DNA from: Saposhnikovia divaricata | Lineage: Eukaryota; Streptophyta; Magnoliopsida; Apiales; Apiaceae | Assembly: GCA_036435485.1 (NCBI GenBank) | Contig: CM071599.1 | Span: 205,567,178-205,631,177 of the forward strand | Direction of reading: 5' to 3' | DNA length: 64,000 bases | The notes under the pieces: generated by a model | What the model was told of the DNA's origin: nothing | Seen by the model: only the letters and a program-made list of their open reading frames with translations | Database searches by the model: none | Shown: positions 31,636 to 43,745 of the stretch, piece by piece | How the letters are laid out: each line of letters begins with the position of its first letter | Numbering within the stretch: the stretch's first letter is position 1 | Position numbers and translations under genes: made by a program

Positions 31636-31758
31636 GAGCAATCACTCAACTTGTCACATCAGCACAATGCCAACTCATGCCAGCTGGATAGTTTGTTAGG
31701 ATAGTTTGATTACTAGTATTTATACACTTGTAAATAGAGTTAGTTAGTCAGTTAGTTT

Positions 31759-31847
<89 letters not shown>

Positions 31848-31931
31848 AACGACTCTATAATGTTTTCATTTCTTCATCAATGGAGTTCATTGATCATTTC
31901 AATACTGTTAGCTAATCTACATGTTGTAACA
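31636..31931 (+). repeat. Copia 5' LTR, start lost, with expanded CT repeat
   Basis: Matches 36617-36848 with several substitutions and indels, ends TGTTGTAACA. The CT microsatellite in it is 82 bp (31761-31842) against about 12 bp in the other LTR. Confidence 0.9.
31761..31842. repeat. (CT)41 microsatellite
   Basis: An uninterrupted run of 41 CT units inside the 5' LTR. Confidence 0.97.
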
Positions 31932-31943
31932 TGGTATCAGAGC
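31932..31943 (+). other. Copia primer-binding site (initiator tRNA-Met)
   Basis: TGGTATCAGAGC directly after the 5' LTR. Confidence 0.92.
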
Positions 31944-32267
31944 GCGCGACAATCATCTTCTTCAGAGCTTATCGATCATCTTCTTCGCGCTGTTCTATCG
32001 TTCGTAGTTCATTCCTCATCGTAGTAAGAGCTTTCTGATCTAAAATCACTGTTTCGTTGATTTATAGTTCTGTAATTGCTTAGATCTGTAGTTTCTTTGC
32101 AAATATCTTGATCTTAATCTCTTGATACATCGTCATTTCTTTCTGATCTAGACTACGATCGTTCTTGTTCTTGATCGTTCTTGTTTCGTTGTAATTGTTC
32201 TTGTTTTGTTCTTGCGTGTACATCTTTTCATCAAACCGTGTGTGATTTTCTACATAATAGTGACAAA

Positions 32268-33434
32268 ATGGATCTAAATCAAGATCAGAATAGTGTATAT
32301 TACATTCATCCTTCAGATAACACCGGAATGAAACTTGTTACTACTCAGTTTAACGGTTCAAGTTACGCAAACTGGAAACGATCTATGATAATAGGTCTAA
32401 CTGCTAAAAACAAACTCTGTTTCATTGATGGAACATTGGCTAAACCTGAGATAACTGCGGATTCCTATGAGGCTTGGTGTCGTTGCAATAGTATGATCAT
32501 AGGCTGGATAATTACTGCTTTAGAACCACAAATTGCTTCCAGCATACTCTATGTTGACAGTGCAAGAGAAATTTGGTTGGATTTAGAAGAGCGATTTGGT
32601 CAAGCATCTTCATCTCAATTGTATGCTTTAGAACAAGAAGTTCTTCAGATTTCTCAAGATAACCTAGCTATTTCTGAGTATTACACACAGTTGAAAAAGT
32701 TGTGGGATGAGATTGACAGTTTGAAGCCTCTACCTGTTTGTGATTGTGCAAACTGCACTTGTACTTTGACTCAGAAAGTTCTAAAAATACAGCAAGATCA
32801 AAGGCTTATATTGTTCCTTATGAAGTTGTCCAATGATTTTGCAAACATCAGATCTCACATTCTCATGATGGATTCACTGCGTAATTTGCCTCAAGCATAT
32901 AGGATGTTGCTTCAGGAACAAAGGCATAGGGAGATTTCTAAGTTGCCTTCTGCAGTTTCTGATCCTGTTGCTTTCTTTGCTGACAAGAAGTTTACTCCTA
33001 ATAGACAAAATTCTTATTCTCAATTCAACAGAGGCCAATCCAATAAGTTCACCAAGAAAACCTACTACTGTGACCACTGCAAGATTGCAGGACATAGCAA
33101 GGAAAGGTGTTTCAAACTGAATGGTTATCCACCAGGTTTTAAACCAAAGAGATTTGCTAATGCTGCTGTTAATTCAAGCCTTGATAACACTGCTGTTTCT
33201 GATGGCACTTCACAAGTTGTTTCAGATGTCAATACTGCTCACATTACTGTGGATCAATACAATCAGCTCATGTCATTGTTGTCTCAGAAGAAGGATGTTG
33301 CCTCTAATGATGAGTTTTCTGGAAATGCTTTTCTTGCAGGTAATTTTTGTCTATTTTCTACTATCCATGCCAATAGTTGGATTCTAGATAGTGGAGCATC
33401 TAATCACATGTGTTCTTCACTTGATTTTTTTTGA
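32268..33434 (+). pseudogene. Copia gag and protease start
   Basis: I place the start at ATG 32268 (MDLNQDQNSV), since the longer open frame begins in the leader. The gag has MKLVTTQFNGSSYANWKRSM, WLDLEERFGQ, EYYTQLKKLWDEIDSL and the Cys cluster CDCANCTC, then a zinc knuckle, CDHCKIAGHSKERC. The protease active site WILDSGASNHMC is intact. A frameshift in a run of eight T at 33425-33432 ends the frame. Confidence 0.88.
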
Positions 33435-36400
33435 CAATTATACCTTGATCACTACTGAAAATCATATTACAATTCCTGATGGTACTAAAGTTAAGATCAC
33501 TCATACTGGAACTATAAAGCTTAATCATTCACTCATTCTCAAGAATGTATTATTTACCCCAAATTTTCATTTTAATCTCATCTCTATACACAAATTGTGC
33601 ATTGAAAATGGTTTATCTGCACACTTTACTTCTGATACTTGTTCTTTCCAGGGGCCTTCAATGAATCAACCTCTGCTTCTTGGTAGACAGACACAAGGTC
33701 TTTATTTTGCTGCTGCACATTTGTTTCCATCCTCTTCTGCTGCTGAGCCTTTGTCTTCTCCTTCTATATTTCCATCTAATTCATTTGTCAATTCTGTTGT
33801 GCCCTTTCTTTGCAGTAATGTCACAGATGCAAAATTGTTACATCTGAGATTAGGGCACATTTCTTACAGTAAACTTAAAGTTGTTAATCCTGATATTGAT
33901 GTAAAATTGTTCACTTCTCAATGTATTTGCACAATATGTCCAGCAGCTAGACAACACAGAATGTCTTTTGTATCTAGTACTACCAAATCTAATCACATTT
34001 TTGAGCTTCTTCACATTGATGTTTGGGGTCCTTACAATACTAGTACTCATGATGGTTGCAAATACTTTATCACTATTGTTGATGATTTTAGTAGAGCAAC
34101 CTGGATATATTTGATGAAATCAAAACTTGATTCAGTGTCTATTCTTTCTAATTTTCTTCATTTCATTAAAAATCAGTTTAATACTTCAGTAAGAGTGATT
34201 AGGACTGATAATGCCTTGGAATTGTGTTATGGTAAGATTCTGGATTTGTATAATAAGTTTGGTATACTTCATCAAACAAGTTGTCCTGATACACCCCAAC
34301 AAAATGGGGTGGTAGAACGCAAACATAAGCATCTAATGGAGACAGCTAGAGCTCTATTCTTTCAATCAAAATTACCTGTTAAGTACTGGGGACATTGTGT
34401 CCAGTGTGCTGCATTTCTGATCAATAGAATGCCAATCCAGAATCTTGACAATACAACTCCTTATGAAAGACTATTTGGTGAGAAACCAGATTATTCTTAT
34501 CTTAGATGTTTTGGTTGCTTGTGTTTTGTGTCTACATCAAGTCAACATAGGACTAAGCTATCTCCTAGAGCTCATCCATGTGTTTTTCTTGGATATCCTC
34601 CAGCCACAAAGGCTTATAAAGTTCTTGATCTTATTACACACAAGATTATCATCTCAAGAGATATTGTTTTTCATGAAAAACATTTTCCCTTCCATATGAA
34701 AACTTCTCCACTTCAACCATTACCATTCTTTTTACCTACACACACCCCTTATGATAACTCTACTATAACAGATATACCAGATGTTTTTAATCAGTTTACA
34801 CCTTCTTCCTCTCCTCAAAATTCTGCTCATGATTCTACCACATCTATGTCTAGTCAGTCAACAACCACTACATCTTCAGCTACTTCTGATACTACTTCTG
34901 ACAATTCTTCTGATTCCAGCAATCAGTCAGAATCTCCAATTCTTAGAAGAACTACTAGAAATATTCAGAAACCAGCTTATCTTGATCAATACTTATGTAA
35001 TTTGGTTACTTTTGATTCTCTTCCATCACCACATCAGTCTTTTATTAATCATGCATCTTCTCTGATTGAACCATCTTCATATGAACAAGCTTCTCAAGAT
35101 CCTAACTGGGTAAAGGCTATGGAATTAGAAATTGCAGCTTTAGAAAGTAATAATACTTGGGATATTGTTACTTTGCCAGAAGGAAAAAAGGCTATTGATC
35201 GTAAGCGGGTCTTCAAAACCAAGTTAAAGGCAGATGGCTCTGTAGAAAGGTTAAAAGCCAGACTGGTGGCTAAAGGATTCACTCAAAAATATGGTATTGA
35301 TTATCAAGAAACTTTCTCTCCAGTGGTTAAAATGGCTACTATCAGAAGCATTTTATCTTTATCAGCAAGTAAAGGTTAAAATTTTTTTCAGTTGGATGTG
35401 AATAATGCATTCCTTCATGGGGAATTGCATGAGGAAGTTTATATGAAATTTCCTAAAGGTATTCCTAATCCTTTTAACAAAGTGTGTAGACTCAAAAAGT
35501 CCATTTATGGTACAGTTTTGCAAAACTGTAGGGAATGGTTTGCAAAACTGTTACATGAATTGCTCTGCCATGGTTTTGTTCAATCTAAGAATGATTATTC
35601 TTTATTCATAAAGAAGTCTAAATCTACTATTACCATTGTTGCTGTTTATGTTGATGATATGATCATCACTGGTTCTGACTTAGATAACATACGGTCTCTT
35701 AAAACTCATTTGAATAAGATTTTTGGAATCAAGGATTTAGGTTATTTGAGTGTTTTCTTGGGATTTGAGGTTGGTTATACTACTTCTGGTATCACTCTTA
35801 CACAGGCCAAGTTTACTAAGGAATTTCTTCTTGATTCTGGAATCACACAGTTTAAAAGTGTTGCTACTCCTTTACCAATACATCACAAACTTTCTACAGA
35901 CACAGGAGATTTTTATGATGATCCTTCTCTTTATAGGACTTTAGTTGGAAAGCTGATTTTTCTTACCAACACTAGACCTGATTTAGCCTTTTATGTTCAA
36001 ACCCTTAGTCAATTCATGCAGTCTCCAAGAGTTCAACATTTTGAGGCTCTTCAACATGTTCTTCATTATGTAGCATCTACTGCTGGCCAGGGAATTTTGC
36101 TCAATGGTAATAACTCTTTAGTTTTAAAGGCATACTCTGATTCAGACTGAGCTGCTTGTCCTATGACACGATGATCTGTTTCTGGTTATTTCTTAACTCT
36201 TGCTGGTTCTCCTATTAGTTGGAAATCTAAAAAGCAAACCACAGTCTCCAGATCTTCCTCCGAAGCAGAATACAGAGCTTTGGCTGCTGCAGCTTCTGAG
36301 GTTGCTTGGATTGTTCGTTTGCTTACTGAACTTGGTGTTTCTGATCTTCAGCTTGTTACTCTATATTGTGACAATCAATCTGCAATGCACATTGCTCGAA

Positions 36401-36618
36401 ACCCAGTGTTTCATGAGCGTACTAAGCACATTGACATTGATTGTCATTTTACTCATGACAAGGTTATGGACGGTTTATTACAACTATCCTATCTTCCATC
36501 TGATCAACAATTGGCTGATTTGTTTACCAAATCTTTACCATCTCCTGCTTTCAATACACCGAGGTCCAAGCTTGGAATTGTTACCATTCCAAGCTTGAGG
36601 GGGGGGGGGGGGTGTTGA
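33435..36618 (+). pseudogene. Copia pol: protease, integrase, RT, RNase H (broken)
   Basis: After the T-run frameshift the protease continues (LILKNVLFTPNFHFNLISI). The integrase has the GAG pre-integrase LHLRLGHISYSKL with CTICPAARQ, and the DDE core HIDVWGPYNT, VIRTDNALE and QQNGVVERKH. The RT starts NTWDIVTLP; the active site YVDDMIITG is at about 35650. Stops: TAA 35377-35379 in SASKG/NFFQLDV (Trp expected), TGA 36148-36150 after YSDSD (Trp expected) and TGA 36172-36174 (an Arg codon CGA expected). RNase H continues SSEAEYRALAAAASEVAW and DNQSAMHIARNPVFHERTKH. Confidence 0.88.
36594..36612 (+). other. Copia polypurine tract
   Basis: TTGA followed by a run of about 14 G and GGTG just before the 3' LTR. 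Confidence 0.88.
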
Positions 36619-36848
36619 GCAATCACATACTCAGCTTGCCACATCAGCACAATGCCAACTCATGCCAGCTGGATAGTTTGTTAGGATAGTTTGATTACTA
36701 GTATTTATACACTTGTAAATAGAGTTAGTTAGTCAGTTAGTTTTACTCTCTCTCTCTTTCTGTAAACGACTCTGTAATGTTTTCATTTCTTCATCAATGG
36801 AGTTCATTGATCATTTCAATACTGTTAACTAATCTGCGTGTTGTAACA
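36613..36848 (+). repeat. Copia 3' LTR
   Basis: 236 bp, TGTTGAGC to TGTAACA, complete. Confidence 0.92.
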
Positions 36849-38560
36849 TTATTGGTAGGGAATAAACTGGGACCGCAAACGAATTTGAATTGTCTTAAAC
36901 AAGCTCGAATTCAAATCATTAAAGATTCGGTTCATTCGAAATCCAAGATGTTCTATTGCGGCTCCATTCGTGAATGTTGATATTACCTCGAGTGTGGTTG
37001 ATTTTGTAACGAACTTGAACATGAATTTTGGATCATGAGAAAGCTTGACTCGATTTAACTTATTAAAAAATAAATAAATCCGTTTATGTCAGAAGTATAC
37101 TCGATTTGATTTATTAAAGAACTTAAAATAAACCATGCATTCAAATCGGATTCTAAAGGGATAATTAATTCAAAGATCCCTGAACTATTTTTTCCAATAT
37201 TGCGGTCCCTAAATTTTTAAGTTTTCTAATTCGCATCCTTCCGTCTGAATTTGATTAACGGACGTTAGTCAATGCTGACGTGGCAATGATGTGGCATGAC
37301 GTGGTAGTGACGTGACATGCCTTTAAAAGAAAAATCATTCATCGTCATACTCATTTTCTATCAAAATTTTCCCATAAAAAATTAACAGTTATTTTTTGTA
37401 ACAAGTTCATTAGACTTAAATAAAAATTCGTTAACGAAGGTCTACATGTTGTTGTAATTATGATTAATTTTTCGAATACGTTATGACAAATCAAGTACAA
37501 TATACATATTCTACCACTACACCAAATCGATTATCTCTTCAAAAAGGCTATATATTTCAACGATACGAGCGAGGGATACTCCACAATATAAAATTTACTC
37601 GACGATTGTAATTTTAACTAAGAAAATTTTGATTTGATCTAAATTATGTGTTTGTTAAATTTTGATTACTTTTGTAAATATTGTATGACTTATTATTAAT
37701 GATTTTTGTACCTTTTAAAAAAAATTCGCAATTCCCGTAATTTAGAAAATAATGTCCCATTCCTCTTCATAATCGTTTAAAAGTATCGCTTGAGCATAAT
37801 TTTGTAATAAAGAATTTAAGAATATTTACAGCAACTTTGACCAAAATAGTTAGATAATAATAAAGAATATTGATTAGATAAACCTTGTTGAACATGTAAA
37901 GTGCTATGTTAATCTAATAAATTTTATTATAATAACTAACATATTTTAAAAATATATGTTATTATTATTTGAAATTGTTATAAATAAAATATATTATTAT
38001 AATATGATAATAGATGATGTATAATTTAATTACATGCCTATAAAAACTCAATAAATATAACTGATATACTTAGATTGACTTAAATTTTTGTTAAGAATTA
38101 GGATTAGTCAGAATACCTAAATTTTTACAAAATCTCTAAAATTTTTTATTTAATATATATTATGTAAATTTTGAGCTAATTTTCTTTTCTTAGTTGACAA
38201 TGCTCTAGTTACATATTATTTTTTAGTGTCCTGGACCTGAGAACACACCTCAGAGGTAACAACCTCAGGACTATTTTTGTAAATACATAAGGATAAATTT
38301 TATTATTACAAAAATGCTATTCATCATTTATATTAAAAATATATAACCTTTAATAAGTGTCCTGAGTTTAACGACCATTTTCTTCTATTTTTTTTAAAGC
38401 ACAAACTTTTGCATATTACTTTTTTTGAGGTTTACATATTTGTACGCATTGGTTGCTTCATTCAATAAAAATAAATATCATTCACACATCTCATTCGAGT
38501 TTAATAATTTACCGACTTACATCTTCATAACACAAGCACCTCGGGAGACAATCTAGCCGT
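36849..38560. other. AT-rich intergenic DNA upstream of the beta-amylase
   Basis: No gene. At 37155-37320 is a stretch of the type that often forms part of plant DNA elements (GATCCCTGAACTATTTTTTC, then TGACGTGGCA and TGACGTGACATG repeats). The rest is A/T-rich without structure that I can name. Confidence 0.5.
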
Positions 38561-38567
38561 CCACCTT

Positions 38568-38642
38568 CACGTGCATCCAAGCAAATCGGTGCCATCGCCT
38601 CCGTCATCGCCTATCATCCGCCACGTGTTTACTGGACACGTG
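38568..38642 (+). promoter_or_regulatory. Three G-box/ABRE cores upstream of the beta-amylase
   Basis: CACGTG occurs at 38568-38573, 38622-38627 and 38637-38642, about 80-155 bp before the TATA box. The third lies in a palindrome, GGACACGTGTCC, a strong ABRE/G-box context. bZIP factors of the AREB/ABF group bind such sites, and Arabidopsis BAM1 is known to respond to osmotic stress and ABA. A second palindrome, TATTATCCGGATAATA (38659-38674), holds TTATCC and GATAA motifs known from sugar- and light-regulated promoters. Confidence 0.65.
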
Positions 38643-38721
38643 TCCAAAACTTAACGGTTTATTATCCGGATAATAAAAAATTAAGAAGCATTTCTCAAAA
38701 TCCATAAAGCAGGGTCTCTCC

Positions 38722-38729
38722 TATATAAA
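38722..38729 (+). promoter_or_regulatory. TATA box of the beta-amylase gene
   Basis: TATATAAA, 113 bp before the start codon. The transcript would begin near 38755, giving a leader of about 85 nt. Confidence 0.7.
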
Positions 38730-38841
38730 TCACCAAAATCACTTTTTAGAGTCATTAAACTTTTCAACTCAAAACGCTCAAAACTACTATTAACATTTTA
38801 TACACACACAAATATTTGTATCTATATATTTTCTTCTGTTA

Positions 38842-41715
38842 ATGGCGATGACATTCTCACAGCTCGGAGCAATCGCCGGATCTCCTGTCCCATCCGATTC
38901 CGGCAGCATCATCGCCGGGGATTCGTCAAAAACAACAGTAAACGCCGCAGCGTTATGGAAATCCCCGGTATCAAGTCTCCGCTGCGCCGTCCGTTCACAA
39001 GCCGGCGACACCGGCAGAATCTCGCCGTCGCCGCCGGCGAGTCCGGTGATGCGCGGCGACCTCTCCGTAGCGTGCCAGGCATTCGCAGACTCCGATACTA
39101 TGATAGAGCAAGGGAAGTATTTAAGCGGAGGAGGTGCGCAGGATAAGAAAAAGGGGGTGCCGGTTTACGTGATGATGCCGTTAGATTGTGTGAACATGTC
39201 GAATGGATTGAATAGAAGGAAGGCGATGAAGGCGAGTTTACAGGCGTTGAAGAGTGCGGGAGTGGAGGGGATAATGATGGATGTGTGGTGGGGATTGGTG
39301 GAGAGAGATGAGCCGGGAGTGTATAATTGGGGTGGGTATGAGGAGTTGCTGGAAATGGCCAACAAGTTTGGGTTGAAAGTTCAGGCGGTTATGAGTTTTC
39401 ATCAGTGTGGTGGAAATGTTGGGGATTCTTGCACGTAAGTACTACTTGCTCCTTCTCTGTTTTTCGTACAGTAGAACCTCGATAATTGAATAGATAAATG
39501 AATATTCGATAAACTAATAATCTAATGTATAATTTTTTTCGGTTCCGATATAACAGAGACAATATATTTTTCAATCTCGATTAATTAATAAAAGTTTCTA
39601 GTCTGTATTTTGTATTTGTGGAATATAGATATATATGGTCCAATAGAGACAATGGGAATACGAGTTAAGTTTATATTATATTTCAGTGAGCATTTAGAGA
39701 TTGTTTGATAATGCGAATAGATTTAAAAATTGGGGATTGTAATTATAGCTTCTGGCGGAAAGTGAGAAATTCTTTTTGATGAATTTGATTCAAACCAATT
39801 TTAATTATAGAGGTGTATACAGAAGATGCAAGTATTAATTATTAGTATAACAAGACAATTCGGTTTGAAAAGTAAGCGAGTAGAAGATGATGCGTACAAG
39901 TCTTAAATCTACAACTAAAGCACTAGATGAGAGATAAAATGGAAGTAATAAGATGCAGTGATATGGGAGCAACTGTGCAACCAAAGGGAGTTATCACATT
40001 TGCTATAAGATTGTAAAGAAACCAATAATCCAAGCGATCAGATGTCCGAAATCTGTCTTGCCTTGTAATCATGAAAAATCAGAAATTAAAATGTTGATAC
40101 TAAATTATATTGATCTTTAACTCAATTATAAAGAAACATAAACTTAACTATTTTCACTGTTAACTTATTAGTCTTTCTCTACATCACATGGCAGTGCCAG
40201 ATGAACCTAATTGGTATTCTGTTAGGTACTTGCCTTGGTAGTATCTGATTAGTTTCTAGCAATTATTCGCTTTAGCAAGTATTAATTAAAAATAATCTGG
40301 GGCCGTCAATGCTCTGTATTTTACCATGTGGAATACAAAATCATAAGGAATATGGTATAATTTGTTGTTCTTGCCACTAACAGATCAATTTCCTATATTT
40401 CAGGATCCCTCTTCCTAAGTGGGTTGTGGAGGAGATGGAAAAGGACCCTGACTTGGCTTACACAGATCAATGGGGCAGGAGGAATTATGAATACCTTTCC
40501 CTTGGTTGTGATACCCTCCCTGTTTTGAAGGGAAGATCACCTGTCCAGTGTTACTCTGATTACATGCGTGCCTTTAAGGAAAAATTTAACCACCTCATTG
40601 GTGACACTATTGTTGTAAGTTTATATTACTACACATATCTAGTGTGATCTGGTGAAATATTTTGCACACATCTACCTAGAATCTAATCTGGAACATTGTT
40701 ATGTAGGAAATTCAAGTAGGTATGGGACCAGCAGGTGAACTTCGTTATCCATCATATCCAGAGCAAAATGGCACATGGAGATTTCCTGGAATTGGTGCCT
40801 TTCAGTGTTATGACAAGGTAATCCATTATTCTTTTCTTCAAAGCACTAGTACTCTTTGAATAAAGTATAATTCAGATGTTCTTATATGATCTTTCATCTT
40901 TGTTACAGTATATGATTAGTAGCCTGAAAGCTGCTGCTGAAGGTATTGGGAAGCCAGAATGGGGGCACACTGGCCCTACAGATGCTGGCAGCTATAACAA
41001 CTGGCCGGAAGATACCACCTTTTTCCGTAAAGAAGGTGGTGGTTGGGATGGTGATTATGGTGAGTTCTTCCTTACCTGGTATTCCCAGTTACTCTTAGAC
41101 CATGGGGAGAGGATATTGATCTCTGCCAAATCGATCTTTGAGAACACTGGTGTTAAAATCTCCGTCAAGGTTGCTGGGATCCACTGGCACTATGGTACCC
41201 GTTCTCACGCTCCTGAGCTCACAGCAGGGTATTATAATACACGTCTTCGTGATGGGTACCTTCCAATTGCCCGGATGTTTGGTCGTCATGGTGCCGTGTT
41301 CAATTTCACTTGCATTGAGATGCGTGATCACGAGCAGCCACAAGATGCTCAATGTGCACCAGAGAAACTTGTTAGGCAAGTGGCATTGGCCACTCGGGAA
41401 GCTCAAGTACCACTTGCTGGGGAAAATGCATTGCCACGATACGACGATTATGCACACGATCAGATACTGAACGCAGCATCATTAAACCTGGATGAAGACT
41501 CGGGAGCAGAGGAAATGTGTGCATTTACGTACTTGAGAATGAATCCGGATCTTTTCCAACCCGATAACTGGAGACGTTTTGTGGCCTTTGTGAAGAAGAT
41601 GAAAGAAGGAAAAGATACAAACAAGTGTTGGGAACAGGTGGAGCGAGAGGCAGAGCATTTTGTGCATGTCACCCAGCCTCTAGTTCAAGAAGCTCCTGTT
41701 GCACTAATGCACTAG
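38842..41715 (+). CDS. BAM1: Beta-amylase, plastid BAM1 type
   Basis: Four exons: 38842-39434, 40404-40614, 40707-40817, 40909-41715; 573 residues, all introns GT-AG. The enzyme (glycoside hydrolase family 14) removes maltose from non-reducing ends of starch chains in the plastid. The first ~70 residues are Ser/Ala/Pro-rich, like a transit peptide. From VPVYVMMPLDCV the catalytic barrel follows, with the mobile loop GGNVGDS (exon 1 end), the catalytic acid Glu279 (GPAGELRYPS) and the base Glu477 (LAGENALPRYD). The C-terminus HFVHVTQPLVQEAPVALMH is of the BAM1 kind, not BAM3. Cys78 (LSVACQAF) and Cys509 (EEMCAFTYL) fit the redox pair known from Arabidopsis BAM1. The gene is intact and stands alone between repeats. 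Confidence 0.95.
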
Positions 41716-41758
41716 AAGTAATGGCTGCTGGTGTACCATCTATGAAAAGTATAATTGT

Positions 41759-41764
41759 AATAAA
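41759..41764 (+). terminator. Possible poly(A) signal of the beta-amylase gene
   Basis: AATAAA 44 bp after the stop codon, followed by GT-rich sequence (TGTAATGTAATGTGTTGT, 41801-41818). Confidence 0.5.
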
Positions 41765-43745
41765 GTGACTCGTAGTCCTCACCGTGTAGAGTTGTAGTTG
41801 TGTAATGTAATGTGTTGTAACATTTGGAAGGATAATGATACATCTTTTATGTAGTAGAAAGATGTTCCACCTACTTGAAACGATCAATGGCATATCTGCA
41901 AACTCAAAAGCTGAGAACTCTGCAATCCCAAGTTTTAATGAAGTCCACCGTCCTCATTTCTAAGTTACAAATAAATTATGTAAAATGCCATGTTCGTTAT
42001 CTAATTTTGCGGAGTAAATAAATTAAAATTGCGTACAATTTATTTTTCACTATCGTATTTGTAATTTGTTTGTTGCAAGTTGCAACTCTGAATTTATTAA
42101 CCGGAATTTTGGGAAATCTTAAGAACTGTGAGAAATCTAATAGCGTACGACGAGTGGACGATGATACAATTAAAAGACTAAAATTTTATTAACAGATAAT
42201 AAAATTGGAACGATATTCCAACAAGATTAAAATTAAATGACTAGTTCTTTCGGAGACATTGGATAAAATTGGAACGATACAAAAAATTAAAAACGTGGAA
42301 GAAATTGAATAAAAATGGAGACTAGTTCGATTTAGGCTATTGGAGAAGTTGCCAACTTCTTACACATCATCACATATATTACTTTTTTATTTTTTCTCTC
42401 CTCCATCTCATTGTTGGCAACTTTTGTTACAAATCTACTCCAATAGTTGACAACTTTAAAAGTTGCCAATGTGGTCCCATACATCAATTTTATATTATCT
42501 TATAAACACATATTATATTTATATATTCTAAATAAAATTAAAAATTTGGATATTTAAAATACTTAATTCTCTCCCGTAATGATTTTTTTTCCTTTTTTTG
42601 ACATTACATTAATATAAAATATCAAATGAATATAAAATATCAAATGATTTAAATTTTTAAATATAAAACAATATTATCTTTACATCAATATCATTTGATT
42701 AAATGAAAATAGTGCAAAAAAGATGATATTTTTTTTCTTTCTTCTCATGTGCATTAATGATATTAGATATGTGAGATATTTAGAAAAAAAGAAAAATACA
42801 TTTAAACTTTAAAGAGATAATAAAATGTGGGAGATATAAAATAAGGTAAAGTTAAATACACTTTTGGGAAGTTGTATGTGTTTTAATTAAATGGGGAAGT
42901 TGCTAACTTTTTGCAACTTTGATTGTCAACTTGATGGTAACGTTGATACTCCAATAGGTGGGCAACCAAGGGTGCCATGTCACATAGGACTTGGCAACCT
43001 CTTGGCAACCCTATTGGAGATGCTCTTGGCCAGCTCTTGCTAGAAGTTTCGGGATCTGAATGCACATGATGTAACGGTGAGTTTTGTCGCCATTTACAAG
43101 AGACGTGGAATATTCTAGGCCTCCTGCTTCCTTTGCAAGCCCTCCTTTTTGAAAAGGAAAAAGGTGGTAATGTCACTCTCCTAAAATATGATTCTTAACC
43201 ACAATTGTTTTATCCAAATACCAGAATTATGTACTTAAATGATAAAATTTGAATAATGAAATTCCATGAGAAAAAAGAATTTTAAGCTCATACAGACAAA
43301 TTCTTTGCTAGTGCGGCTTCTATTAATTTAGATTTTATGTAAATAAAATTGAACTTTTATCCGGGTCAAACAAGATTTTTATCCAAACTTTTTAAAAATT
43401 TGGAATTTGATCGGATTTTTCGAGTTTCGAACCTTTTTGGATTACGAATTAAATCAGATTTCATATAAATAAGAAATCCGTCTAACAAAATTGGATCAGA
43501 CTTTTTACGAATCGTGATTTTCGAGTTTTTTTTTCCGGATGGGATAGAATCGAAACAAATTGTGCCGAGAAGTAGCTAGACAGTAAGACTGACCGTTAGT
43601 AGCTTGGCGCCAAGGCCTTCTCGAATACACACCACAAATAACACAACTCTTATAGTCTTGTATATACACTATCTTCTAGAGTAGTTTCCTTACTATCTTT
43701 TCAAAATAATTACACAACCTGCCACTCCACTCTTATCCATTCTCC
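41765..43745. other. Intergenic DNA between the two genes, with a MITE-like relic
   Basis: At about 42330-43025 short GTTGCCAACTT and ACTCCAATAG motifs recur, and the right end is CTATTGGAGATGCTC, the terminus of a Harbinger-type MITE. The matching left terminus is not clear, so the boundaries are uncertain. The remainder is AT-rich. A TATA-like TATATACA at about 43661, 85 bp before the next start codon, may serve the lipase gene. Confidence 0.5.

Larger units (their letters stand above)
31636..36848 (+). mobile_element. Ty1/copia LTR retrotransposon, degraded
   Basis: Plus-strand element with gag, protease, integrase, RT and RNase H in copia order. The right LTR is complete (36613-36848, TGTTGAGC...GTAACA). 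The left LTR lacks the first four bases (TGTT) and abuts the TR-GAG element. A TTATT follows the right LTR; its partner at the left is not visible. Five coding breaks are visible, so it is inactive. Confidence 0.9.

Noticed and set aside
42883..43176. 97-codon minus-strand ORF before the lipase gene
   Set aside because: Runs through the MITE-like relic; no recognisable domain.
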